Below, piece after piece: positions 13,625 through 26,600 of a stretch of DNA of 64,000 bases. The notes below the pieces were generated by a model, which saw only the letters and a program-made list of their open reading frames with translations, did no database searches and had not been told where the DNA came from. The DNA comes from Ascidia mentula (lineage: Eukaryota > Chordata > Ascidiacea > Phlebobranchia > Ascidiidae): positions 16,869,001 to 16,933,000 of the forward strand of contig OX387204.1 in NCBI GenBank assembly GCA_947561715.1, written 5' to 3'. The position numbers and the translations under genes were made by a program. Positions within the stretch are counted from its first letter, which is position 1. The number at the start of each line of letters is the position of its first letter.

Positions 13625-16600
13625 ATGGATTTCGATGCGCTGTACCAACATATTCTGAACTCGGAACAGGCTGCGCAACAACTACAGGAACGAACGTACA
13701 AAGGTTATGACAATGATTTACTCAAGTTTGTCATCTCAATTATCGCGTCAGTATGAATTGTTTGCTGCAGACTACCACATGCGCGAACCATGAAACAGTA
13801 TTTTCGCAGCGACCGCTACAGCAGCGGCATCGATTTGTAAACTGCCAGGACCAACTTCGGTTACAACATTCTTTACGCGGCATATCCTTTTTTCCTTTCT
13901 AGTGAAAGAAAACATCTCAAAATGTCAGGCCGATACAAACGCAGCCACAGCGGTCGTGCAACAGCTCCAGGCGTCTGTGGAATATGACGTAGGTTGCTCG
14001 CTAAATTAAACTGACGTTTCGGCCTTTATGTTTAATCAAGCCCACATCGTTAACGATGCGGTATAACACGTACAAATCGAATTTACTACGTTCTGCAAAG
14101 ATATAATATGTTGTATTGCGAGATGGTTGTTAAACCCTCCCATCTTACTGCCTGAAAAATTACTCACACACAATTTGTCAAGCCTTTTGTCAGGGGTGCA
14201 ATTCAGTGTTTTTCTGTCAACAATCGTATAGCTTAACGGTTTTCTGGTATAGGCCTAAGTAACACATCAGCAAAAGTTTTCAACCTAAATTTCAAACCTT
14301 GCTTTAAGTTTTAACTGTCATATTCTGTACTATAACCTACTATGCCATCCAAGTTGTTTCAATCAAGATGACAATTTCATCATGACTGATTACGTTTTAT
14401 CAAATATTGGTCAAATGCACCCTCATATAGGCGTCGGCAGCGTTACCACAAAGCTTCCGTCTCGACTTCAAACCTTCAATCAATAATGCATGCGAATGCG
14501 AAGCTTCCCAGCACAAAAATGATTTTAAATGATTCTGCCACAGGCGAGGAGACGAAGGCACGTCGAATATAACTGCCGGAGCCGCAGGTCATGCATCAAC
14601 GCTAAGTACCTCACAGGTTTTCGTTACGTGCAGTTGATAACGCCAGGTTCCATAAGAGAAAGTCGTTGGGAAGGGGGAGAACTGTGGCGCTTACTTTTTT
14701 TGGCTCAATATTTTTGTCCTGCTTAATTTACCCATTCCTTTGGTCTCCAATCTATGCACAGCCCTTATTCCTATAAATATAATAAATGTCACTCTTCGCA
14801 AAAAATAGACCAGTACATGAGTACACGGCTAATTTTAACTTGAACAAGGTAGCACAGCTCTCCAACATCTATTTCAAACCACGTTTTTAGTACAAAACGC
14901 TGTTAGGATAATTTCTGAACGGGTGCACTGACTCAAACTGCTTGCGGCGCGCTAATGTCCATTTGGGGAATCCAAGGTATATGTAAACCCTATATGGTCG
15001 CAACGCTGTTATGGTTTTCCATCTTGTGTTAGATTCATTTGCATTACCATATTTAACGTCGACTGCGACGATTAATGAGTTATCCATGACAGGCCCATAA
15101 GAGACTTGTGGGCACTATGACAAGGAAGTCGTATGCCAATATGAGGAAATCTACATGAACCTTGTGCAACACTGGGGTTATCCTTACGTTTCACCTGTTT
15201 CATTTTACATAACATCAAAACCCACGCGTATTACCGTAGGCTTAAATGTATACGATACAATTGTACATGCATGGCCACAAGTTTTGTGAATCTCACGCAG
15301 GAACTGAAACTGACGGAAGAACGCTCCAACGTGGAAGTATTACGTCATCAGGTTCAGGTGTTAGTAGAACGACGTCATCAGTTAAGACAAAGCGTGAAGG
15401 AAATGCAAGTCAAACTGGTAAGTGTTTGACGTCGGTGCTGTTGTTTATATACACAAGCCGTGATGAAACCTGGTCTTATTCAACTTCTGAACTAAACTGA
15501 TTACTGCACACACACTATTCGGCAAATCACCCTGCTGCAATCATTTGTATCAAAGCCTCATCGACTGTCGAGCTACACCCATAGAGGTTTTATGTTGATC
15601 ATTTTGAAAATGTATGAAGTACAAGCTCCGGTGCTTTGTACGATACGATTTAACAAAGTTTTACCAGTTTACCCCGCTGCAAATGCCTGAATGACATCTA
15701 TTCGAAGATTGTTGGCGAAAGTAAAAAAGCTAAACTATATCCAAATCCCTACTAGCTTTCAGTGCGTGAAGCGTATCGGATTACGGTCAGCAATAATTTT
15801 GAGTGTTGAACCCGCAGTACATATCACATTCACGCGCCACTTATAGTGAATATTTGTGCACATCGTTAGATTTGCCGACACTAACACACCATCGCAACCG
15901 TATTTAACCTTTTCACCGCATGTTACCTCCACATCTCCTTCTATAACGCCTAATGCACCTCGAAGGTTTCACCAAAATCCGATATCATGCGCCTTTCACC
16001 TCTCATCGCCACGGTTTCATCGATTTTTTTTAACGAAGCGAAAAGACGCCGACCAAAAAATGGTTGCAGAGTGTTATGTTTTCTTCCTTACTGGTTTATA
16101 TTTCACCGTTCCGCGTGCTGCTACCGTTTTCCCACTAGGGTGATTACGATTGATTTTGAACAACCCTACACGATGATACGTTCAATAAAACGGTTTAGAG
16201 AAGGAAATATATATTCGAGAGTACGGTTTTCGTACCAAAAGCAGTAACTGTTTAGTTACGTTCAAACTATTACCCAAAACAGACGCAACTCCAAATTTAT
16301 GTTGTCACAAATCTTAGATGTAATTTTTCTGAAGAACCGACGCTCCATTAAACAAACCGTAATGTTAAGCTGATTTTTCCAGCAACATAAAAACGAAGAA
16401 AGGGACACAAAATTGGATCTTTTTCTTTCTGACATCCGCGAGTTCATGAGAGTTTACGATCTTCTTCCGTCTGGACGCGAGGAAAGAGCAAAGAGGAGAG
16501 AAACAGAAGTGGATGATTTAAAGAAGTTGGAAGAAGACACGATTAAAGGTGAAATTGTTAGAATAGTTTTTTTTAAATCCAGTCGTCCATTCCCCAGTGG

Positions 16601-19600
16601 ACTTTGAGTTTGACTTCAAACCTCCATTCACACACACCGAATATAAGTATGGTTGTTTTCAAATGGTATGCGCATATGTTTAATGCGCGTTGGGTAAATT
16701 ACATGTGTGTGCACTCAGTTGCACAATAAGCAAGACATAAGAAAGGTCGTTAGTTAATTGCGACGTTGCTATACTCAAACAGAAATAAAGTTTGCAATGG
16801 TGCGTTTGTAATATGTTTTTCATAAGACACAAATAGGAATGAGCGAAGTTGTTTACATAAGATGACATAACACTGTATAAACAGTATTAGGCCACACGCA
16901 GAGAAGTCTATATAACCTTGATATAATGCTCATCCATGAATGATTCCTGTATGCAGAACTTGAATTGGCGCAAGAGGATTTAAAACTGCTGACGAAGGAA
17001 CAAGACGAGAAAACACGACTCGAAGGGGATATTGCCAACATTCAACGACATATAATCGGTCAGTACACTTTTCCTACGAACAGAAGTTAGTCGACCTTTT
17101 TTGACGCAACGAATCGCTAAAACTTAACACGAGCAAACCCTTTTTTAAATACCGGACGGTTTTAAAAAACTAACTTAGTTTAAGTTATTTATACTTTAAA
17201 GGTCTAATAAAAGCACTCTTCCATACCCTCCATGCAGGCACCACGCAATCTTACAAACCTCTGCAATACATGCACAAGCATTCAGAAGAAACCACAACCA
17301 TACCACTAAAATTAAATTGCTGAGGCATTTGTGCATATCATTGGCGCAGAGGTCGACGACAGCCTTATTTAAGCCGGTTAATAAGTGTGCGAAACAACGT
17401 AGACCAAACCATCTATTATTAAACAGTTAAATGGTTGGCCACTTAACACTACACAACTATTCACTAATGAAGGAACTATTGACCTTCGTTTGGGAGGCAC
17501 TCGCTCTTAATTACTCTGCTGCCTGCCGAAGTTGCTAAACGTGTCACATCAATGAAAATAAACTTCCAGCTAAGTGCAAGTGAAAAAGGCAACAAAAGTA
17601 ACCACAACCCATTTAAATCGCGACTCTTTTTGCTGAATTTATAAAGTTGGCACCTTATTGCCCATAACACGAACGCGTATTAAGCAAACGGCAATGGGAC
17701 AAGCACTGAAGACAGACATATACAGTGTCACGTCTGTTGGTTGATAATTCCATAACCCCTTCCTGCTGCTTGTCATATAAACCTCTATGCTAAAACTGCC
17801 ATGCATCTCCTGCTTAGCCCAAAATTCACTTTTTGTATGTGTGTACGGAGCCTGTAAACCTATGTATCTACGATTTTGTTTTATCAACGCACCAAAGTCC
17901 GACTTCAACTAGTTCAGCATTCGTTGTGGTCAAAATGCTGACCTCTGTCAATCACAAGATTTTTTTGCTCCGTTTTCTTGAGGCTGCAACAGGACAATGG
18001 TTGAAGTAGGGTCTTGCCACGTGAATTATTTATTGTCCGCTCGATCGATCTTTCCTTGAACGTACGAATGTGGGAAGGATTTTCATCACAAGGATTTTAT
18101 CAGCAATCGACAATTTCCGCGTTGTGAAAACCGGAAAAGACACAGAAAAAAAATATTCACGCACCTGACGAAAATGACCGACTAATCTATGGGTTTAAAA
18201 TAATAAAATCGTTTAAAAATCTATCTAAAACCCAGGAAAACGTATAATGTGACTTGAGGAAACAACTATTTGACACATTTATTTTGGTACAGTTGTAAAC
18301 GATTATGTATCAGATTCTTTTTGAGAAAGTTAACATGAATTAAGGTGAACAATAATCACATGGAGAATCACACGAACTTGTTGTAAACAGCATGTACAAT
18401 TAATCTACCGTCGTAGTTATTTCATCCACAACCGTCAAAAATTACTATTTTGACTTCCATTGAACAGCCACAATAAAACGGATTGCTCAGACCTTCGGAG
18501 CAACACAAATTATCAAACCAAATTATCTATTCCAGATTAACTTTCCCGCGGGGATTCGATCAAATATTGCAACAGAAAACGCCGCTTTCATTCCAATATG
18601 AGTTGGTCGATATGAAATGCGAACTGCCGTCGATATTACCGGCCCGAAATCTGTCGGAATCCGGGTTGGTGCCGACAGATAGTCGATATTTTATTCAACT
18701 TGCTTCAAATCGTGTCGCGCCTCTTTGTTAACATTTGGATTCACGTCAAGCGACACAATATCAGTTTCCTTTATTATTCCTTGCCTTTGTGGCGGCTGAA
18801 CAAAGTCGGGCGTTAATTTCTAAATGGAAAGGTCACTGCAACCACAACGTAACGTTGCGACTGTTTCATTTAAATTGGAATATTTGTTCAACAAAAAAAA
18901 AAAAATTCATGCACTGTTAACATTATGTATTCTGCCATTGTTCGTTTATGAATCTAGATTTTATTGTAAGTAGGATGTTTCGATCGATAAAACATTGAAT
19001 TTCGTGCAGTATTCTCTCTTTTGTTTCATTCCATCCCAAGGGGTGTCACGAAAGGCGGATACTAAAATATTTTCTTGTGATTTCTCCCCAGGAATGAAGT
19101 TAAGTTCACACGCATAACTACCGACTTTTTTAACATTGACTTGTTTCAACTGCCCTCTGACGAATTGTAAATGATGACGTCACTGTACCTTCTCGCAGGA
19201 GAGCTGTTGTCACGTGTTTGACCTGTTTACTTTTTGCTCGTCTTTTACATCCGTCTGCCTGTTGGTGGGCACAGTCAATGCAGGCAGCCCCAGTTGTTTG
19301 ACAATAGCACTCACGATGAACACAATTTGAAACGTCTGCTTTAACATGCCCATCATCTTAGCTTTGGCTTTCTTATTCAAACTTGACCATATATCCATTG
19401 TAATAGATAACATATCATCTTCAGGAAGTCGGTGTGAAATAAATGTAAAATCTTATATTTGTTTCCTCCAAGTTCTCTTTTCAGTTGTCAATAAAATTAA
19501 GCATGTGGCGATTCTTGTGCGTGAACTTTTAAAAAAAGCTTGTGCATCTGTACAAAAGATCGTGTACGTATGAAGTTCAAATAATTGCTGATAATTTTAC

Positions 19601-20135
19601 ATGTCCACAGATCTGGACGAAAAAATCAAAACCACGGGACAAAAATCAAACAGACTAAGTTGTGAAATCCGAAATCTCGGCACAGACAAGGAACAGGAAA
19701 CGTGAGTTGGATTTAACAAATTCCACAAAACCAGCAACTGGATCTTTGTGTCGTCCAGTTTTTAAAGCAGTCGGTTCGGAACGTTGTTCCGATAAAAAAT
19801 ACTGTTGTTGTTATACGCCGTAGCCTATACCGATAGGAATTCAACGTCTGGTGTGCCACAAACAGTTGTGAGAATCTTAAGTGTAGTAAATTTATTCACT
19901 TATTCGACAAACCTTACGCAGTGGCCTATACGAAAACACAATGGTTTATTTTTCGTGTAAATCTCTATGATTATAATTTGTTTTTATTTTTTTAAGACTG
20001 AAGAAGGAACTATCGGAAACACTGAATGCGGCTTCGGTTGCTAACGACCACCTTGCAGAAATGCGCAAGGAATTGGAAGTCTTGCAGCACCAACACTGGG
20101 AAAAAAGCGTGGAGAATTCCGCGGTAAAACCGTAG
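13625..20135 (+). CDS. CCDC172: Coiled-coil protein, CCDC172-like
   Basis: Seven exons: 13625-13703, 13903-13988, 15301-15417, 16383-16548, 16957-17058, 19611-19701, 19997-20135 (TAG). All junction phases agree and the product is about 259 residues, essentially the same as vertebrate CCDC172 (258). The start MDFDALYQHILNSEQAAQQL parallels the CCDC172 N-terminus in length and pattern. The rest is rich in Glu, Lys and Gln with coiled-coil heptads (RHQLRQSVKEMQVKL, ELAQEDLKLLTKEQDEK, HLAEMRKELEVLQHQH). There is no signal peptide or membrane segment. CCDC172 is reported as a testis/sperm-tail protein with poorly known function, so a sperm flagellar role is inference. Other coiled-coil families could give a similar look, but exact length and start support the call. 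Confidence 0.7.
17059..19610. other. Large intron of the CCDC172-like gene
   Basis: 2.5 kb between two exons of the coiled-coil gene. Only short unrelated open frames are seen; no domain, RNA gene or clear repeat was recognised. Confidence 0.5.
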
Positions 20136-20654
20136 AAGAAGTCAGTTTTGAAAGATTTTAATGGGGGTTATTTCAGGTAAAGAGTCACAAAAAATGAAGA
20201 TGATGTGAAAATGAAGAATTGGTTGACATCAAAGCTTTCAACGATAAAACCACAAAAACAGTTTAACATCAAGCAGCAATGTTTTGTGCGTTTTAGACAT
20301 TAATGCTTTGGGAAGAATTTTTTGTTGTGATTTCTATAATTGAAAGGCGCGAAAAAGAAAAAGGTATTTGGTTGGCATTTGGGGAAAACACCATAAAAGC
20401 CGTTGAAAACTGCAGCTCAACAGAAACACGCACGAACACTCAATCATAATTTTGCGAATTTTTTGATGTATTTAATGGACATGGATTTTAGATAAATGCA
20501 CACATCAAATATATTTTAAAAGTTTTATACATGGTATACATCATACTTGTGTTAAGTTGTAAGTTTTTTTGAGTTATTTATTTTTGTTCTTTTTGCTTCC
20601 TCAGTTTTGTCTTCTTGCTGAGTTTTTTTTGTTTTAACTTGTTTCCTATAATTA
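20136..20654. other. Intergenic region CCDC172/CTC1
   Basis: About 0.5 kb, AT-rich, holding the 3' end of the coiled-coil transcript and the CTC1 promoter region. Nothing specific seen. Confidence 0.4.
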
Positions 20655-23600
20655 ATGCAAATTATGTCGGCTGGTCATTCAATTGACGTCATGAAAGATG
20701 TTGCAGCCCTTGGAATATCGGTTGAACGTGGAACATCAACTCGGGCTTGGGTAAAAGCCACTTACCTCTACATTGAACATTATGTTTTGCCTGTCATCCC
20801 TAAAGCACAACTGCAGGGTGAGCTTAACACATGTTGCATGGCTTGTTTTCAAAACAAACATTCCGTCAATAGGAAATTTGATTTTGAAAAAAATTGTTTG
20901 TAGGTAAATCCAGTGTTAAACAGGAGGTTGCTCGTCAGTTGTATAAGCAGTTGGTACGATATGATCACCCCGGTAAGATTTCACCATTTTTATATTTGTA
21001 AGGGATTTGCATGCCTGTATACTGGTGGTTATCAATTATTTTGAGATATACTGGACACTTAAAATTCATCTACTAAAAATTAACAGTTTTAAAAAGTACA
21101 CTTTTATGTTAAAGTACCAATCAAAGGTTGTATGTTAAAATTATTTAGGAACTGATGGCATATAGGATTTGCAAAGTGGGCGTGACTTGACCATGTGTGT
21201 TGTTTTTGTTTAGATTCTTCAGTTGGAAAAATCCCAACAAAAAAGTCATGCTTATCCATTAAAAGATTAAAACGTCGTCACGCTTCACCAGTTCACAGTT
21301 GCATCCAACTGGTAAGTTCTATGTGAAGGTTAAAAATACTGAATTATTTTATTTAATGGTTTGACGATCTGACTTTACTCTAATGCTTATTATTTCTGCT
21401 AAAACTTTTAACACTAAACTTGACTGTATGTATACTTACCAGCTATTGACATTTTGTTTCAGAAAGACTACAGCATAAGTGGTTCGATATCAACTTGTAC
21501 CTTTTGTGAGAACTGGGAATCCATACCCAGTCTACTCATTGGATATCTTGAATTCAGTATGTTTTAATTAGCACCAAATAGTCTGGCTTATAACTTAAAA
21601 TAACGGCAATAAATATGCTTTTAAGCTTTAGATGAAAAATCCAGCTTAAGTTTCAAGGATTCTACAGGCAGTGTTACATGTGTGATGGCTGATATTGACT
21701 CCAAGTACTTCAACACCATTTGTCAAATTTCCTCCTGGAATTATATTACTTTCAGTGATGGCACATCTGGGTAACAATGTGTGCTTAACTATAAGTATAG
21801 ATAGTATAGATATTGCTTAGTATATAGAAACTATATTTATATAGATTGATTAGTCTGTAGAAGCAATAAGTACATATAAAAGATGCTCATGCAGGCAAAA
21901 TCAAATTTTCTGTGTTTGTAATAAACCTGTAAACAATATTAAACGTTCTTGTCAAATTATTAGCTTCCTATATTAATAAATTGGTGTTGCTGCTGGAAAT
22001 ACAATGGCCAGTAGAGGGCTACATTCTGGCATAATTATATGGCCAGATTAATAAAAACTCTACCTGGGTTTACTAACACCACAGACAATTGTTGTGGAGC
22101 CAAGCTTGTGTTGAAATTGGTGATTTCTACAAGTGTTTCCTATCTAAAATAGATTTTTATAAGTTTTGACTCTTTGAATATCAGACGTTTTTATTGCAGA
22201 TATGTTGAAATGTTAAAACCACCAACAATTTTAATGTCACTGACTGACAACAGTTCATATCATGATTTGACAACTTTAAGTGTTGAAAAAATACTTAAAA
22301 TGGAAGATACCGAATATGCAAAGATTGCAACTTGCAATGTTTCAGGTTTTTCTAAAGATCCATAGCTTTTTTCTCTATCAAATATATTTCAATTTTTTAG
22401 GTGTTATTTGTGACATCACAGATGCCCAAACTGTGCAATTGACACAGCATTATTCTGACTCTGAAAAGCAATATTCTTGTAAAAATTGTACAGCGCCACC
22501 AACTGAAAAGATTGCAATCTACATACAAGATATAACTCAATGCCCCAAACTTTTGTATGGTTATTCAGTTACAGTGACCTCTGTTTGCATTAAAAGCATA
22601 GGGTATGGCTGTTAACTCCATATCATAACATGTATAACCCTGCCTTGTATTTTGCTGTGTGCAGACTGAATCCTATTTTTCAAACAACTGTAAAGTCACA
22701 AATAAAAGTTTCTGGGAATTGCAAAAAGTTACTTAATTTGTACCGACAGAGGAAGGATTGTCCTACAGATGATATCACAAATGTTAAAAGGTATGTTATA
22801 TGCCTCATTCATTATGTATTTTCTGCCCGGGACTATTGGTGCAGAAGTCATTTCATTAGCAAAATCCAAACATTATTATTATTTAAAATTGCTTTCAGAC
22901 CAAGACTTGAAAAATACAGCAAAACATTTCTGCCTCTGTATATTGGAAGAATCTGCTCGTTCGAAAACTGTGATTTAGGGATTTTATTGTTGGAGGGCAA
23001 TATATATGTTTTGTTAGAAAGTGATCCACCCTTGGGCCTTACAGTTGGTTCAGTTATTGCACTTAATAAGGTGCATGGTTGTAAGGTAAGAATCTTCATC
23101 ACAACATATAAATGTTCACAAAAACGAAAATAATTTTGTAGATTTTGAGTTGAAGAGATTTCAGATTAACTTGATGTCATACAAATACCTTCTTACAACA
23201 ACCTATAAAATAGTCAAAAGACTTACAAACTTAATTCTCTTGATTTGGCACTCTTTTAAAAAAGACTGACTTTTGCATTCAAAAATGCACACTAGCTTTC
23301 GCGAGTGCCCCTCGCTTCATCAGGTGTAAAGACTTACAGTGCTCTCTTGTAAAATTAGTATTGTGCTGCATGTTAACATTGTTGATGTTAATTCAGTGGG
23401 AAAATCTGACAGTATTGGTTTGCTGTAAGAAGACACATATGCAGGTGGACATCGCATTATGTACATAAACTTTCTGTTAGTAACTTTGTTTAAACAATTA
23501 TGTTGGATATGTTTTTGTGAGATGGTATAACCTTGAAAACTGTGTTTTTTTAAGTTTATATTTTTTTATCCCAAAATAAAGATATTAGAATTCTCCACAC

Positions 23601-26600
23601 AACCGTCTTTGCATCGATGTGTTTGTGATCCAAATTCATTGCTTCGTAAATGGGTTCAGGGACTTAACGTTCACCCTATAAAAACTGTTTCTTGGCACAA
23701 ACTGGCAAAGTCAATAGTTGGATGCACACAGCAAGAAGATGAAACTGTTTTGGAAAAAAATAGTAAGGGCTGAAAATGTGGTTGGTTACAATTTTCCTTT
23801 TACTTTAACTAATGTTGACATTTTTTCTTCAAGTAGGTGTTTCCCCAAATGTTTATAGGCTAAATTGTAAATTGACAAAATGAACTTAAAAACAACAAAT
23901 ATTGTAAGTTTTGTGTCTGTAGTGAACAAGATCCTGCAGCAGGAATGGGTTTTTAACCTTCTTGCCTCCTGTGTTCCAAATACATGTCACCAAACTCAAC
24001 TGAGTATGTGTGCAGTGGAAATAATGATGAGACAGCAATGTGAGCCATTCCAGTATGTTTCTATCAAAGTAAGAAAATATCAACAAGCTTCTTATATGTT
24101 AATCAAAATCGTTCTTCTGGCACTTAAGTTTCTGAAGTTATTTATTCGAAACTCACGTTTCGTCTGCCATCCGGCGAAAAATAACTTCAGAAACTTGAGT
24201 GCCAGAAGAACGATTTTGATTAATTAGTATGCCTGGCAGCAAAAATAGCAGTATATTCTTATATGTTGTTTATGTATTATTTGACAAACATGCAATTTTC
24301 AGGATGTCCATTCCAAAGTATTGGCACTGGCAAAGCAACACTTCTCCCTTGATAGTACTTTTTCTGATCCAGACCAGTGGAAGCATTTTCATGTTTCTTC
24401 AAAGCAACTGTTTCAAGTAAATTTGTTATTTCTACTTATTTGTCTTCACAAGTACCTACAATTTCCACCCAAATATAAATTAAATGTACAATCTCTAATG
24501 GTTTACCACAGGGCCTGGATGAAAACGTTATAATAATTGGGCAGTTACAACATTCCAGCACTGGAGTTTTGCAAATTTGTGATGGTGTATCAAACATTCC
24601 TTGTATTCTTTTACCTAAGTTGTGCAAAAAGATGTAAGTTTCAAATTCTTGAATATTCGTTTCACTAAAATCAAATTAAAAAAGCAGATCCGACGATCAA
24701 TTTGCTGTTGATTATAATGTGCCAAGTACCAAGGAGGTCATGGGCTTGTTTCGATTGATCAAGTTCTTTGCAATTGTGGAACGAAGGTGGAAGGACAATG
24801 CTATAGAAGAACTGTTAAATGGCAAGGATGAATGGTATGTATGCGGAACAAAAGCTTGTGGTTGGTTTATTATTTTCAAAAAAAACCTTTGATAACATTT
24901 TTTATACTGACATTTTTTTGTGAATATCACATATATTGCTTGGCTGTTTGGTCAGCAAAGTCGTCTTATTGTCACACCAGCTGCACTGATGAGACCTTTT
25001 AGGTCGAAACAGTGGCCATCTGTCTGCAGCTTATACACAATTCATATTATTGGCTCCATATTGCTTATCATCACATATATTGTTTCTACAAATGTACAAA
25101 AGGACTTCAAGCAGCCAAGAAAGCCAGTTCAAATATTCAGTGTGTCTTGCATTATCTGTGGAAGAAAACTGTTTGGTGAAGAAACCTTTGGCAAACAAGA
25201 AGAATTCAAATTTAAAATCAAAACAAGATGTGAGAATAACTTCTGAATTTTGGCGTGCCTTTTTCAAGAATTGTTTTTATTCCCCTGATTTTTTTTGCAC
25301 TATTTTTCATAAAAGGGTTCAACTTCTTCCAATACACTTGCGGAAAAAACAACTGAAGAAGTTTTGTTGTTTGTTACCCACAAGTCTGAACTACACAAGG
25401 TAAATTTATTGTCTAATCCATCTGCTGATTGTTTACTGCTGGAATTTTGTATTTTAGTGACAATCACCTAACTGTAGTATGAAGGAACAAGTACACACTG
25501 AATAAAATATGTTTTTAGATTAACACAAAACATGGATTCCAAATAACAGCATACAACTTCAACCTGGGTCATTACTTGGACAGCCATGTTGAGATTAGCG
25601 ATGAAGCATCTTCTTGGTTCTGTTTTATCTTTCCTGGGACATTGTTACATCTTGAACTTCAACCTGAATCATGTAAAGTCAATATTCGATCTGCTTAAAT
25701 CAGGGTTTCTTTACTGGGGAAGTACAAGGGGTCTGCACTGACCTATTAAGTGGGTCCATAGGACTTTCCTGTTTAGAAAACATAAATCATTCGATGATTT
25801 TATAACAGGACATGCTTAAAACAAACTACCTCGTTTGTTTAAATATGTGCACTTCCCTCAAGGGCTAAAAAAGTGTTTGTAAAAACTAAAATAAATATTT
25901 CTGTTGGTTTTTAGCATCTGAAAGGTCATTACCCAAGTGTGTGAAAGAGTGCCAAGTGAAAGTAATTAAGGTATCAGATGAGTGTACTTTGTTAATTTAT
26001 TTTATATACTTTTTTGCTAGTAATCATGCCATATTTAAATTATGCTGTCTGCAGAATTCTTGTGATTTGCCATCAAATTACAACAGTAAAGAAGTGGAGG
26101 AGTTTTATGAAAAATCGTTGATAAAATGGAAGACTACTTTCTATGCAAATGGTTTACAAAAGGTGATGCTTTCATCTATAATTTGTTTATTTATTATTAT
26201 TTCCATTGTCTTCAATATGATGGTGTAAATATATATTGGTTACAAGAACACTGTACATGTGAGTATAAAGAGACTGGCCCATATTGTTATTAACACTGTC
26301 ATGTTAAAATAAGACTGTACATGTATTGTAACAATTTAAACAGGTTTACAAAGTTGAAAAACTACTTGCAAACACTCCAGCATCAAGGCTTGTGTCATTT
26401 CGTGCTGTGGTAATGCATAGAGTTCTGTATAAAGAGCAGATTTTGGAAATGTGCGATGACTTCAGTACTAGACTTGATTTGGTTGATCGAGCAAGGTGAG
26501 CTGGCATTTTGGGGTAATGTTTCATTATTTTTGTAAATTGATGTTTAAATTTTGATAATGATACATATGTAAGTCAAAAATCTAAATCACATTAATCATT

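Noticed and set aside
22848..23102. 84-residue minus-strand frame over CTC1 exons
   Set aside because: It is the shadow of a CTC1 coding exon on the other strand.
25050..25403. A single 117-residue open frame as one CTC1 exon
   Set aside because: Phase with neighbours fails; splitting at 25229/25316 restores phase and gives the family-like VLLFVTHKSELHK, so two exons are preferred.
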